Shown: positions 47,246-56,047 of the stretch, in pieces
Numbering within the stretch: the stretch's first letter is position 1
How the letters are laid out: the number at the start of each line of letters is the position of its first letter
Source of the DNA: Tessaracoccus defluvii
GTDB taxonomy: Bacteria; Actinomycetota; Actinomycetes; Propionibacteriales; Propionibacteriaceae
Direction of reading: 5' to 3'
Length of the DNA stretch: 64,000 nucleotides
NCBI RefSeq assembly: GCF_014489575.1
Contig: NZ_CP060789.1
Coordinates: forward strand, 3,100,001-3,164,000
Notes under the pieces: generated by a model
Seen by the model: the letters and a program-made list of their open reading frames with translations, nothing else
Database searches by the model: none
Told to the model about the DNA's origin: nothing
Position numbers and translations under genes: made by a program

Positions 47246-48231
47246 TCAGGTGGTCTCGCGCACGACGAGCTGCGCCTGCGCCGTTGGGCGGACCTCCGGG
47301 ATCGGGAGGCCCTCGGCCGCCGTCAGGGCCATCTCGGCGAAGTAGCGGCCCAAGCCCGCGATGTCGATGCGGACGGTGCTGAGCGCTGGGACGAGGAGCC
47401 CGGCGATCGGGGTGTCGTCATGGCCGACGATGGCCAGCGCGCCCGGCACGTCGATCCCGGCTCGCAGCGCGGCGCCGAGAAGGCGGGCGGCGACGTCGTC
47501 GTTATAGGCGACGATCCCGTCCGCTCCTGCCGCGAACACCTCTGCCAGACGCTCGGTGTCGGTGTCGGTGTCCACGTCGACCGTGGCGACCAACTCGACG
47601 CCGTGGGTGCGGTCGATCTCAGCGCGGGCGGCCCGCAGCCGTACCGCGCGCAGTTCGGCGAGACGCGGGTCCGCGGGGCCGCATAGGCCAGCCGGGTCCG
47701 GCCGCGTTCGGCGAGGTGTCGGACCTGCACGACGGGGCCGTCGCTGAGTTCGTCGAACGCGAAGCCGTCCTCGCGGGAGGTGTCCGGGACGATGTGCTCG
47801 ACGCCGGCGGAGCGGAAGGCGGCGATCTGTTCGCGCGTGAACGGCGTCAGCCCCATGACGACGTCCGGGTTGAGGGTCTCCCACAGCGGCTGCGCCCTGC
47901 CGCCGGCGTGTGGGGAGACGGTGACCAGCGAGTAGCCGGCCTCGTCGAGGGCGTGGGCTGCCTCGTCCAGATTGGTGCGGAGGTTGTGGTCGAGGGGCCA
48001 ATCGGGCAGGACGAGCAGGACGATCCGCGTGCGACCGCTGGCCAGGGCGCGGGCCGCTGAGTTGGCGCGGTAGCCGAGCCGGGCGGCCTCAGCGATGACG
48101 CGCTCGCGGGTGGCGTCGGAGATCTTCTGGCCGGGGGTGTCGTTGAGCACGAAGCCGACGGTGGCGCGCGAGAGCCCGAGCGAGCGAGCGACGTCGGCAG
48201 CGGTCACCCGCTTCGGCGGTGTGGTGGTCAT
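47246..48231 (-). CDS. LacI family repressor of the MFS-GH3-GH78 operon, frame broken near 47675-47678
   Basis: The protein has about 328 residues. ATG 48231 was chosen over an upstream start because GGGAG precedes it. The helix-turn-helix and hinge (TAADVARSLGLSRATVGFVL, then LGYRANSAARAL) is followed by a sugar-sensing domain (IVLLVLPDWPLDHNLRTNLD, MGLTPFTREQIAAF, IVGHDDTPIAGLLVPALSTV). A one-base loss in the run at 47675-47678 splits it; adding one C on the coding strand rejoins AYAAP to ADPRLAELRAV. It is transcribed in the same direction as the operon it probably controls and has its own operator-like site (48247-48258), fitting autoregulation. Confidence 0.88.
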
Positions 48232-48246
48232 GGGGTCTCCCGGAAC

Positions 48247-48258
48247 TGTCACGCGCTA
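48247..48258. promoter_or_regulatory. LacI operator site 3 at the LacI promoter
   Basis: TGTCACGCGCTA shares CACGCGCTA with the complement of site 1. It ends 16 bases upstream of the LacI ATG, so binding would block its own transcription. Together with sites 1 and 2 it makes a consistent motif. Confidence 0.6.
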
Positions 48259-48374
48259 GTCGCCCCAACCTAGCACCGGCGGGGTCGTGGCCTCCCGTCG
48301 TGGATGTGCGTGCTGCGCTGGAAGAATAGGGCTGTCCCGGGGCGCCGTCCCGAGCGGAGCGAACGGAGAACCCC

Positions 48375-49243
48375 ATGGGCCAGATCGTCGGCGGATACGC
48401 CGCCTTCGGAGGACTGATCGACGCCCGGCCCGTGGTCGAGGCACTCGCGGCGTCGCCGCTGGTCGACGGGCTGGAGACCCCGTTCCGCGGCGGAGTCATC
48501 GAGGTCCCTGCCGGCGCTCCCGACACGTGGCGCTACGTCGTCACCCTGATTCCCGAGACGATGCAGCGGGTCGGCACCGACCCGACCTTCGGCCTCGCCT
48601 CGCCCGACGCCGCCGGTCGCGCCGGCGCCCTCGACTACCTGCGGACGGTGCACGCGGCGGTCCGGTCCGCGGAGGTCGACGTCCTCGCCGTCGAGCTGCA
48701 CAGCGCACCGACCCGCACCGCGGACGCCGCCGCGTTCGCCGATTCGCTGGCCGAGCTCGCGGGCTGGGGTTGGGGGAGACGCAGGTCGTCGTCGAGCACT
48801 GCGACGCGTGGTCCGACGCGCACGCCGTCGAGAAGGGATTCCTCACGCTGGCCGAGGAGCTGGACGCAGCCGCCGGGGCCGGGCTCGGCGTGTCGATCAA
48901 CTGGGCGCGCTCCGTCATCGAGACCCGTGACGCCGACACCGGCCTGGCTCACGTCCGTGAGGCCGCGGGCCGCGGGCTGCTGCGGGGGCTGATGTTCTCG
49001 TCGGTGTCGCCGGTCGTCAACGAGGTCAGCGCCGGGTGGATCGACGCGCACCTCGCGCCCAGCGGCCACTCGGCCGGCCCCGAGGGGTCGCTGTTGACGC
49101 CGGAGATCATGGCCGACTGCCTCGCGGCTGCCGATGACGTGTGGCGGGGCTTCAAGATCTCGCTGCCCTCCCGCCTCGGAGCGGAGGCCAGGGCGGAGGC
49201 GCTGCTGGAGATGCTGGCGATGGTGGACGCCGCGACCAGCTGA
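48375..49243 (+). CDS. DUF4862-like protein of sugar loci, frame broken near 48766-48769
   Basis: About 289 residues after repair. It begins MGQIVGGYAAFGGLIDARPV, with GLETPFRGGVIEVP and WRYVVTLIPETMQRVG, ends in WRGFKISLPSRLGAEARAEA, and has HCDAW and GVSINWARSVIE in the middle; the alpha/beta rhythm and acidic/His motifs suggest a TIM-barrel enzyme. It resembles the DUF4862 family often found with sugar genes, no reaction known. A one-base loss in GGGG at 48766-48769 splits the frame; adding G gives AGWGLGETQVVVEHCDAW. ATG 48375 follows CGGAGAACCCC. It is divergent from the LacI gene. Confidence 0.72.
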
Positions 49244-49259
49244 GGGGCACGGGAGCCCG

Positions 49260-49877
49260 CTACAGGAGGCCTGTCTCCCGGGCGACGTGGATGGCCCGCG
49301 ACCTGCTGTCCACGTCCAGCTTGGTGAAGATGTGTGACACGTGGCTCTTCACCGTCGCCTCCGTCACGAACAGGACCCGGGCGATCTCCTTGTTGCCCGC
49401 CCCCGTCGCGATCAGCCGCAGCACCTCCAGCTCGCGGGCCGTCAGGCGCGGCAGCGGGCTGCGCATCCCCTTGAGGACGCGGGTGGTCAGCTCCGGCGTG
49501 AGGACCATGTCACCGGTCGCCGCGCGCCGGATGCCGTCGATGATCGCCTCCGGGGAGACGTCCTTCAGGACGTAGCCGGCGGCCCCGGCCCCGATGGCGC
49601 CGAGGATCTCGGCGTCGCGGTCGAATGTCGTGAGGATCAGCACGGCCGGCGCCGGCGTCAGCGCCCGGAGTGCGGCGGTGGTCTCGATGCCGTCGATGCC
49701 CGCCCCGAGGCGGAGGTCGCACAGCACCACGTCGGGGCGCAGGTGCCCGGCCAGGACGATGGCCTCCTCGCCGGTGGACGCCTCGCCGACGACGCTCAGG
49801 TCGTCGGCTTCGAGGACGGCGCGCAGGCCGCTGCGCACGACGGGATGGTCGTCGACGAGCAGGACGGTGATGGTCAT
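49260..49877 (-). CDS. LuxR-type (NarL/FixJ) response regulator
   Basis: The protein has 205 residues: receiver domain (1-120) with acidic pair Asp9/Asp10, phosphorylation site Asp54 (VVLCDLRLG) and Lys at AAGYVLKDVSP; then the LuxR DNA-binding domain (LTARELEVLRLIATGAGNKE, VTEATVKSHVSHIFTKLDVD). ATG 49877 overlaps the stop of the kinase by four bases. It likely acts on the MMPL gene promoter upstream, at an inverted repeat 53275-53290. Confidence 0.95.
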   Translation of the reverse strand: MTITVLLVDDHPVVRSGLRAVLEADDLSVVGEASTGEEAIVLAGHLRPDVVLCDLRLGAGIDGIETTAALRALTPAPAVLILTTFDRDAEILGAIGAGAAGYVLKDVSPEAIIDGIRRAATGDMVLTPELTTRVLKGMRSPLPRLTARELEVLRLIATGAGNKEIARVLFVTEATVKSHVSHIFTKLDVDSRSRAIHVARETGLL

Positions 49878-51151
49878 GGCGTCTCCTGTGCTGCTCGGCG
49901 GGTGGGGGCGGGTGCGATGGGAAGGTGAGCCGACAGGGCTGTCCCCTCGCCGGGCGCGCTCTCGATGTCGAGGCCGCCGCCGAGTTCGCGCAGGCGGGTG
50001 CGCATGAACCGCAGCCCGTAGCCGGACGTGGTGGAGCGGCCCTGGTCGCCGCTCTCCCAGGCGGCGACGTCGAAGCCGACGCCGTCGTCGATGAGGTCGA
50101 GCCGGACGGTGGCGTCGTCGTCGATCAGGCTCAGCACGACGCGGGTGGCCTGTGCGTGGAGGCGCACGTTGGCCAGCGCAGACTGGGCGGTGCGCAGCAG
50201 CGCGACCTCGACCGCGGTGGGCAGCCGTGGCAGGGATTCGTCGACGTGGAGCTCGGTCGCCAGGCCGGAATCCTCGGCGGCTCGGTCGAGCACTCTCCGC
50301 AGGGCGGCGGCCAGCGCCGCGGCCTCCAGCTCTGCCGGCGCGAGGGCGGCGATGATTCTGCGCACGTCGGTGAGGCTGTCGCCGGCGAGCGATTCCACCC
50401 GGGTCAAGGTGTCGGTCGCCTCCGGGTCCTGGCTGCGGGCCGCGCCCGCGTGGGCCAGCAGCCGGATCGACGACAGTCCCTGCGCGACGGTGTCGTGGAT
50501 GTCGCGGGAGATGCGGGTGCGTTCGGCGACCGCCCCGGAGTGCCGCTGGGCCAGCAGGAGTTCGTCCTGCAGTGCCGACATCTCCTGCTGCGCCAACCGG
50601 AGCGAGGCGACGAGGCGTTCACGCTCCGCCGCGTCGTGGAGGAGCTGCAGGTAACCCCGCGAGATGGCGAACGCGAACACGCCCCCGATGGCCGGGCCGA
50701 ACACGTTGGCGTAGCTCGTGCCACCGTGCTGCAGGATCGGGGCGACGATCACCACCGCCAGCACGAGGGCCGAGAACGTCAGCCCCCACACCGTCGGCAG
50801 CAGGTGACCGGCCAGCAGCCACAGCAGGAAGGCCACCCAGACGAACTCCGAGGAGACGGCGACGGCGGCGATCCAGATCACCGCGAAACCAATCAGCCAC
50901 CAGACCGCCGCGCGGCGGGACGGCGTGCGCGCCGGGAGAATCGCGCCGGCCGTGTGCCAGGCCAGGATCGCCAGCCCCGCCGCGATCGCGGCCGGGGCGG
51001 GGGTGCCGACCCCGACAGCCCGGATGACTCCGATCGTGGTGAGGAGCGCGGCGATGACGTGCTGGCCGACCTCCATCGCCCGGGCCGTCCGGGCGGCCGA
51101 AGCCGAGCCCGCGAGCTCAGGCTGCGACAGCGGGGTGTTCACCGCGTTCAT
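49874..51151 (-). CDS. Sensor histidine kinase (HisKA_3 type)
   Basis: The protein has up to 425 residues: six or so transmembrane helices in the first 165 residues, then the dimerisation/phosphoacceptor helix with His219 (RTRISRDIHDTVAQGLSSIR) and the ATPase domain (LDLIDDGVGFDVAAWE, YGLRFMRTRLRELGGGLDI). It pairs with the LuxR-type regulator downstream (4-base overlap). The start is uncertain: ATG 51151 overlaps the MMPL end by 35 bases, GTG 51142 by less. The signal sensed is unknown. Confidence 0.92.
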   Translation of the reverse strand: MNAVNTPLSQPELAGSASAARTARAMEVGQHVIAALLTTIGVIRAVGVGTPAPAAIAAGLAILAWHTAGAILPARTPSRRAAVWWLIGFAVIWIAAVAVSSEFVWVAFLLWLLAGHLLPTVWGLTFSALVLAVVIVAPILQHGGTSYANVFGPAIGGVFAFAISRGYLQLLHDAAERERLVASLRLAQQEMSALQDELLLAQRHSGAVAERTRISRDIHDTVAQGLSSIRLLAHAGAARSQDPEATDTLTRVESLAGDSLTDVRRIIAALAPAELEAAALAAALRRVLDRAAEDSGLATELHVDESLPRLPTAVEVALLRTAQSALANVRLHAQATRVVLSLIDDDATVRLDLIDDGVGFDVAAWESGDQGRSTTSGYGLRFMRTRLRELGGGLDIESAPGEGTALSAHLPIAPAPTRRAAQETP

Positions 51152-53215
51152 GGGCCAACTCTTCCTGCGCCGCCTTCGGCTTTCCCGGCCACCAGATGCG
51201 GTCGCCGACCAGCGTGAAGATCGCGGGGACGATGACGGTGCGCACCACGAGCGTATCGACGATCACGCCGACGCCGACGATGAGCCCGAGTTGTCCGAGC
51301 GTGACCAGCGGCAGCACGCCGAGGGCCGCGAACACGGCAGCCAGCACGATGCCGGCGCTGGTGATGACGCTGCCCGTGTGGGCGACCGCCTCGACCATGC
51401 CGGCCCGTGTGCCCCGGACGGCGGCCTCGGAGCGCGCCCGGTGGACGAGGAAGATCGTGTAGTCGATGCCGAGCGCGACGAGGAACAGGAACGACAGCAG
51501 CGGAACCTGCAGGTCGAGGGCCTGCTGATCGAAGAGCACGCGGCTGAGCCAGGCGCCTGCGCCGATGGCCCCGAGCGCGCTGGCCAGGTTCACCAGGAGC
51601 AGCAGCACGGGGGCCACGATCGAGCGCAGCAGCAGCACGAGGACGACGAACGCGACCAGCAGCACCAGCGGGGCCACGACCAGCAGGTCGCGCTCATTGC
51701 CGTCGCGGGCGTCGAGGTCGGTGGCGACCGCGCCGCCCACCAGGGCGTCCGCATCCGGCACCGCGTGGACGACGTCACGCAGCTGCGTGATCTGGGCAAG
51801 GCTCTCTTCCGAGCTCGGCGCGTACTCGCTGGTGACCATGATCTTCGTCAGCGAGCCGTCGTCGGTCGTGCCGATCGGGTGGGCGCGGACGACGCCGTCG
51901 AGATCCTTGACGGCGGTGACGACGGCCTCGGCCTCCTCGGCGTTCGCGATGACGTAGACGGGCTGCGCCTCACCGGGCGGGAAATGCTCGGACAGCACCA
52001 CGAGGCCGGCGGCCGACTCGGACTGCACGCGGAACTTCTCGATCTGGTCGAGCCCGACCGACATGCCGAACAGTCCGGCGGACATGACGGCGAGTAGCGC
52101 CAGGCCGGCGAGCAGGCTCGGGCAGGCTGGCGCACCACAGTGGAGGCGATCCGACGCCAGACGCCGCCCTGCCGCGCGGTTTCACCCGGACGCGGGACGA
52201 ACGGCCAGAACACCTTCCGGCCGCACACGGCCAGAAGCGGGGGCAGCAGGAAGAGGACGGCGGCCAGGGCGATCAGCAGGCCGATGGCGGACGAAACACC
52301 GAGGCCGTTGGTGCCGGGGATGACGGCGAGCACGAGGGTCAGGAGGGCGAGCACCACGGTGACGTTGGACGCCAGGATCGCGGGGACCGTCGCCCGCCAC
52401 GCCGTCGCCAGCGCGGCGCGGTGGTCGTCGGTGGTCTGGAGTTCCTCGCGGTAGCGGGAGATGAGGAGCAGCGCGTAGTTCGTGCCTGCGCCGAAGACCA
52501 GCACGCTGATGATGCCGGCATCGAACTGCAGATCCCACTGGGCGCCGGCGGCGGCCGTGAGGCGGCCCGCGAGCCCGTCGGCGAGGCCGACGGCGGTGAG
52601 CGGGATCAGCCAAAGGACGGGGGAACGGTAGGTGACGATCAGCAGGACGGCGACGATGAGGATGGTGACGAGCAGCAGCGTGAAGTCGGCGCCCTCGAAG
52701 GAGGCCGCCACGTCGGCGCCGAACGCCGGGCCGCCGGTGACGTGCAGGGCGATGCCGTCCGGGGTGTTGTCGGCCAGGGCCGCCCGCATCGCCTTGATCA
52801 CCTGCGCGGTGTCGGAGTTCGTCTCGCCCACGGTGATGGGCGCGACCAGGAGGGCCGCCTGCCCGTCGTCGCTGACCATCGGCCCCGTCGAATCCGCGTC
52901 GGACAAGCCGTCGAGCACGGGCAGCAGGCCCTTGAGCTCGTCGAGGTCCGCATCGCTGAACGCGGCGCCGTCCTCGCGGGAGGCGACGACGAGCACCGAC
53001 TGTTCCTCGGCGTTCGGGAACTTCTGCATCAGCTCGCTGACACGGCTGGATTCGGAGCCGGCCGGGGCCTGGTCGTTCAGGGCCGGCGCCTTCGCGGAGC
53101 CGAACACCCCGAAGAGGACGACCATGATGGTCAGGACGAGCCCGAGGGAGATCCAGGCACCTCTGCGGGAGGTGAGCCGTTCGGGGAGTGGGGTGCGGAG
53201 CCGATTTTCTGCCAT
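51117..53215 (-). CDS. MMPL/RND-family exporter, frame broken near 52115-52116
   Basis: This is an RND-type exporter of about 699 residues with two halves: residues 1-about 365 (first helix near 18-38, a periplasmic loop, then VTILIVAVLLIVTYRSPVLW and helices with TNYALLLISRYREEL) and the second half with DYTIFLVHRARSEAAVRGTR. One missing G/C at 52115-52116 breaks the frame after VVRQPARA; adding it continues LLAGLALLAVMSAGLF. It is a typical partner of LuxR/kinase pairs in actinomycetes and moves lipids, antibiotics or siderophores; substrate unknown. MMPL, kinase and regulator form a unit. Confidence 0.9.
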
Positions 53216-53274
53216 GACATCACCTCACCAGTCGGGGCGGGGGCGGGGCATCGCGGAGGAAGGTGAACCTGGCG

Positions 53275-53290
53275 TCATCCTTTTGGATGA
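53275..53290. promoter_or_regulatory. Inverted repeat upstream of the MMPL gene, candidate response-regulator site
   Basis: TCATCC-TTTT-GGATGA is a perfect 6-bp inverted repeat 60 bases upstream of the MMPL start, in the 132-base gap behind the ABC-2-like gene. LuxR-type regulators bind short inverted sites of this size, so the neighbouring regulator is the leading candidate. Only symmetry and place support it. Confidence 0.45.
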
Positions 53291-53347
53291 GGGCAGGCTG
53301 ATCCGCCGTCCGGAAGCTGGTCCCGGCGAGCGCCCAATCCAAGGCTA

Positions 53348-54501
53348 CTAAGCACTCAGCCTTGGACAAGGCCCGGACGGCGATCGCTCAGGCCTGCGCC
53401 GGCTCCTGCTCCGGCCGCGTGGGGTGAACACCGACGAGAGCACCAACACAGCTCCCACAAGGCCCGTCAGCACCAGCGCCGGGGTCGCCGCGTTCCACCA
53501 GCCCGCGTCCTGGAACAGCAGGGCGCGCGATCCTTCGGCCAGGAAGCGGAGCGGGTTCCAGGGGTAGACGAGGTCCTGCCAGAAGGCGGGCAGGAACTCG
53601 AACGGCATGTTCGCTGTGCCGAGCCCCAGCAGGAGGATGCCCACCGGAACGACCATGCCACCCATGCCCAGCCAGTTGACCGAGCCGATCACCACCGTCA
53701 TGAGTGCAAAGGCGGCGATGGCGAGGAAGGTCACGGCGCCGGCGACGTGGAAGGTGAGGTCAGGGGCGAAGAGGGTCAGCACCCAGGTGGCGGTGGCCCC
53801 CGTGACGATCGCCGCGCAGACGGCGATGCCGAGCTGCAGCAGGGCGCGCCGGACCCGGTGCGCGGGCTGGCTGGCTGCGGTGGTGACGGCACCGTCGAGC
53901 GGGAGCGCGCCCCTGACGGTGATGCCGCCCGCGTAGGCGACGATGTAGACGAGGATCATGAACACCATCGGCAGGATCGTGGCCGTCAGCCCGATGGCTT
54001 CGGGGATCTCGTGATAGGCCTCGGTCACGATCTCGACGGGCAGCCCGGCGGGGGCTAGCCCGCCCAGCGACGCCGACAGCTGCGCCGTCACCATGGGGTG
54101 CTTGCCCTCGTTGACGATCAGCGTCAGTGGGGCGGCCGCGCCCGCTCCCTGCTGGGCCATGACCTGCGACTCACTGAAGTCGGCCGGCACGACCAGCGCC
54201 GCGTAGACGTCGTTGTCCGCGAGCGCCTCATCCAGAGCGGCCTGCGAGTCGAGCTGTTGCCACGCGACCAGACCGTCCATGTCGTTCGTGCTGACCGCTT
54301 CGGCGACCTGCTTGCCCGCCTCGACGGTGACCTGTGGCGTCGTGAAGCCCTGGTCGAGGTTGACGACGGCGAGGGGGAGGTCGCGCGGTTCCATCGCGGC
54401 CATAGGTGCCACCAGGAGCGCGCCGGCGGCCAGCGCGCCGACGATCACGAGGATGGGGCGAAGCCAGGCGGGTACTGCGGCGCCTGTCGGGGGTGGGGCA
54501 T
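53348..54501 (-). CDS. ABC-2/YhgE-like membrane protein, start frame broken near 54489-54493
   Basis: About 384 residues after repair: one N-terminal helix, a large outside domain (LPLAVVNLDQGFTTPQVTVE onward; about 45-170) and five to six helices in the second half ending VLVLSSVFTPRGRSR. This is the layout of ABC-2-type permeases and YhgE/Pip-like proteins. ATG 54501 has AAGGAG before it, but the following C run is one base short; adding it gives PHPPTGAAVPAWLRPILVIV leading into the main frame. As read, only an inner GTG start (54448) is open. Divergent from a TetR gene with shared operator repeats. Confidence 0.8.
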
Positions 54502-54512
54502 GCGAACTCCTT

Positions 54513-54577
54513 AAGATACGGTGCGTGTCTACGTTGTGGTACTGTAGGCTCCGCTGGGAAGAAACGCAACGTATCTA
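54513..54577. promoter_or_regulatory. Divergent TetR operator pair
   Basis: AAGATACGGTGCGT (54513-54526) and ACGCAACGTATCTA (54564-54577) are inverted copies of one 14-base motif, differing at two positions. They flank the divergent promoters of the membrane protein and the TetR gene, as expected for a TetR that represses both. Confidence 0.6.
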
Positions 54578-54596
54578 ACGTGGAGGTGTTGACAGC

Positions 54597-55202
54597 ATGA
54601 CGACCGAGTCGACGGGGCGCCTGGTGCGCCGTTACGGGGCGGAGCTCGACGACGCGATCAGGGAGGCCGTCCGCGCGGAGCTGGAGGAACGCGGCTACGC
54701 CGACGTGACCTTCGAAGGGGTCGCGAGACGGGCCAGGACCTCGAAGCCGGTGCTGTATCGACGCTACGACTCGCGTGCCCTCATGGTTCTCGACGCCTGG
54801 CTCGCGCAGGTGCCGTCCGATCCCTCCGCTCCCGGCACCGGGAGCCTCCGCGGAGACCTCCGGGCTCTCGGCGGGATCGCCCTACAGCGGTTCGAGCGGA
54901 TCGGCGTCGCGACGCTGCGCGGACTGCTCGCCGAGGTGAGCCCCGAACAGCTCCCGAGGTTGTCGGCTGCGACCACGTCGTGGGCGCACCAGGCTCTGGA
55001 CGCGATCTTCGCGGCCGCCCGGAAGCGGGGTGAGCTGGGTCAGCAGGACCTGGCGCCGGACGTCGCCAGGCTGCCCATCGTGATCCTGCGCAACGAGCTC
55101 ATCTTCGGAACCCATCCCTCAGGCATCACCCAGGAGCGTCTGGACGAGCTCATCGACGTGATCTGCCTGCCGCTGCTGACCGGCTCTCCCGCACGCAGCT
55201 GA
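54597..55202 (+). CDS. TetR family regulator, divergent from the ABC-2-like gene
   Basis: This 201-residue regulator starts at ATG 54597, with the ribosome site GGAGG in TGGAGGTGTTGACAGC. The helix-turn-helix covers about residues 22-66 (ELEERGYADVTFEGVARRAR, TSKPVLYRRYDSRA), with a helical ligand-binding domain to the end. It probably represses itself and the divergent membrane gene through the inverted 14-base motifs. Confidence 0.93.
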   Translation: MTTESTGRLVRRYGAELDDAIREAVRAELEERGYADVTFEGVARRARTSKPVLYRRYDSRALMVLDAWLAQVPSDPSAPGTGSLRGDLRALGGIALQRFERIGVATLRGLLAEVSPEQLPRLSAATTSWAHQALDAIFAAARKRGELGQQDLAPDVARLPIVILRNELIFGTHPSGITQERLDELIDVICLPLLTGSPARS

Positions 55203-55257
55203 GGAGCCGTCCCACGGGCGGCGCCGTCATCCACATCGTCACCAATTGGAGGTACAT

Positions 55258-55907
55258 ATGAAGATCGTCGTCATGGGAGCCAACGGCAACGTCGGGTCGC
55301 ACGTCGTGGGCTAGGCGCTGGAGGCCGGGCACTCGGTGGTCGCCTACGTGCGACGGCCTGAGGCGGTCCAGTCGGCCGCTGGGCTGACCGTCGCGAAGGG
55401 GATGCGGCCGACATTCTCGCGCTGGCGGCCGCCGCGCGTGGGGCCGACGCCCTCGTCGTCTCCATCACGGGGTCCATGCGCGAAGATTCGTTCATGCGAC
55501 GCTCACTCCCGCCGATCCTGGAGGCTGCGGAGCGGGCCGGTGTCGGGCGGGTGGTCCTGGTGTCGGTGTTCGGCGCGGGCCCCAGCCTGAAAAAGGCCTC
55601 GTGGTTCGCGAAGTTGGTCTACCGCTCCATGCTGGGCCGGTTCCTTGCTGACAAGGACGCGGGCGACCGGCTGCTCACGGAGTCGGGGCTCGACTACACG
55701 ATCGTCTACCCCGTCAACCTCAAGAGCGCGCCCAGGCAGGCCTCGACGGGTGTCAAGCTGCTCGACGATGTGGGCCGGGTCCCCGGGCTGCCGACGCTGC
55801 CCTTCGCGAACGCGGGCGAGGCGATCGCGCGGATCGCGGCTGATCCTTCATTCGCGGGCAAGCGCGTCGTGGTGACGACGGCGACGGGGTGGACCCCGGC
55901 GACCTGA
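55258..55907 (+). pseudogene. NAD(P)-binding (NmrA/SDR-like) gene with a stop and a frame break
   Basis: ATG 55258, after a good TTGGAGG site, reads MKIVVMGANGNVGSHVVG, a Rossmann start, then meets TAG (55312-55314) in frame. Downstream the frame continues ALEAGHSVVAYVRRPEAVQS and breaks at the G run 55398-55401, where adding one G joins DAADILALAAAARGADALVV and the remaining SITGSMREDSFMRRSLPPIL to the end at 55907. The full product would be about 216 residues like NAD-dependent epimerase/dehydratase-type reductases. Because two separate faults are present, of which one is a nonsense change, true loss of function is more likely here than elsewhere. Confidence 0.78.
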
Positions 55908-56047
55908 GGGCGCTGAGGACTGCTGCCTATCCGGCGCCTGGGCAGGCCTCGCGCCGGGGACGACCTGGGTGACCCCTTGCCCAAAGTTGACGAACGCCTG
56001 CGCCGAGGCTGTCCCGGCGTGAGAATTGGCTCCTCGCGATTGAGGGG

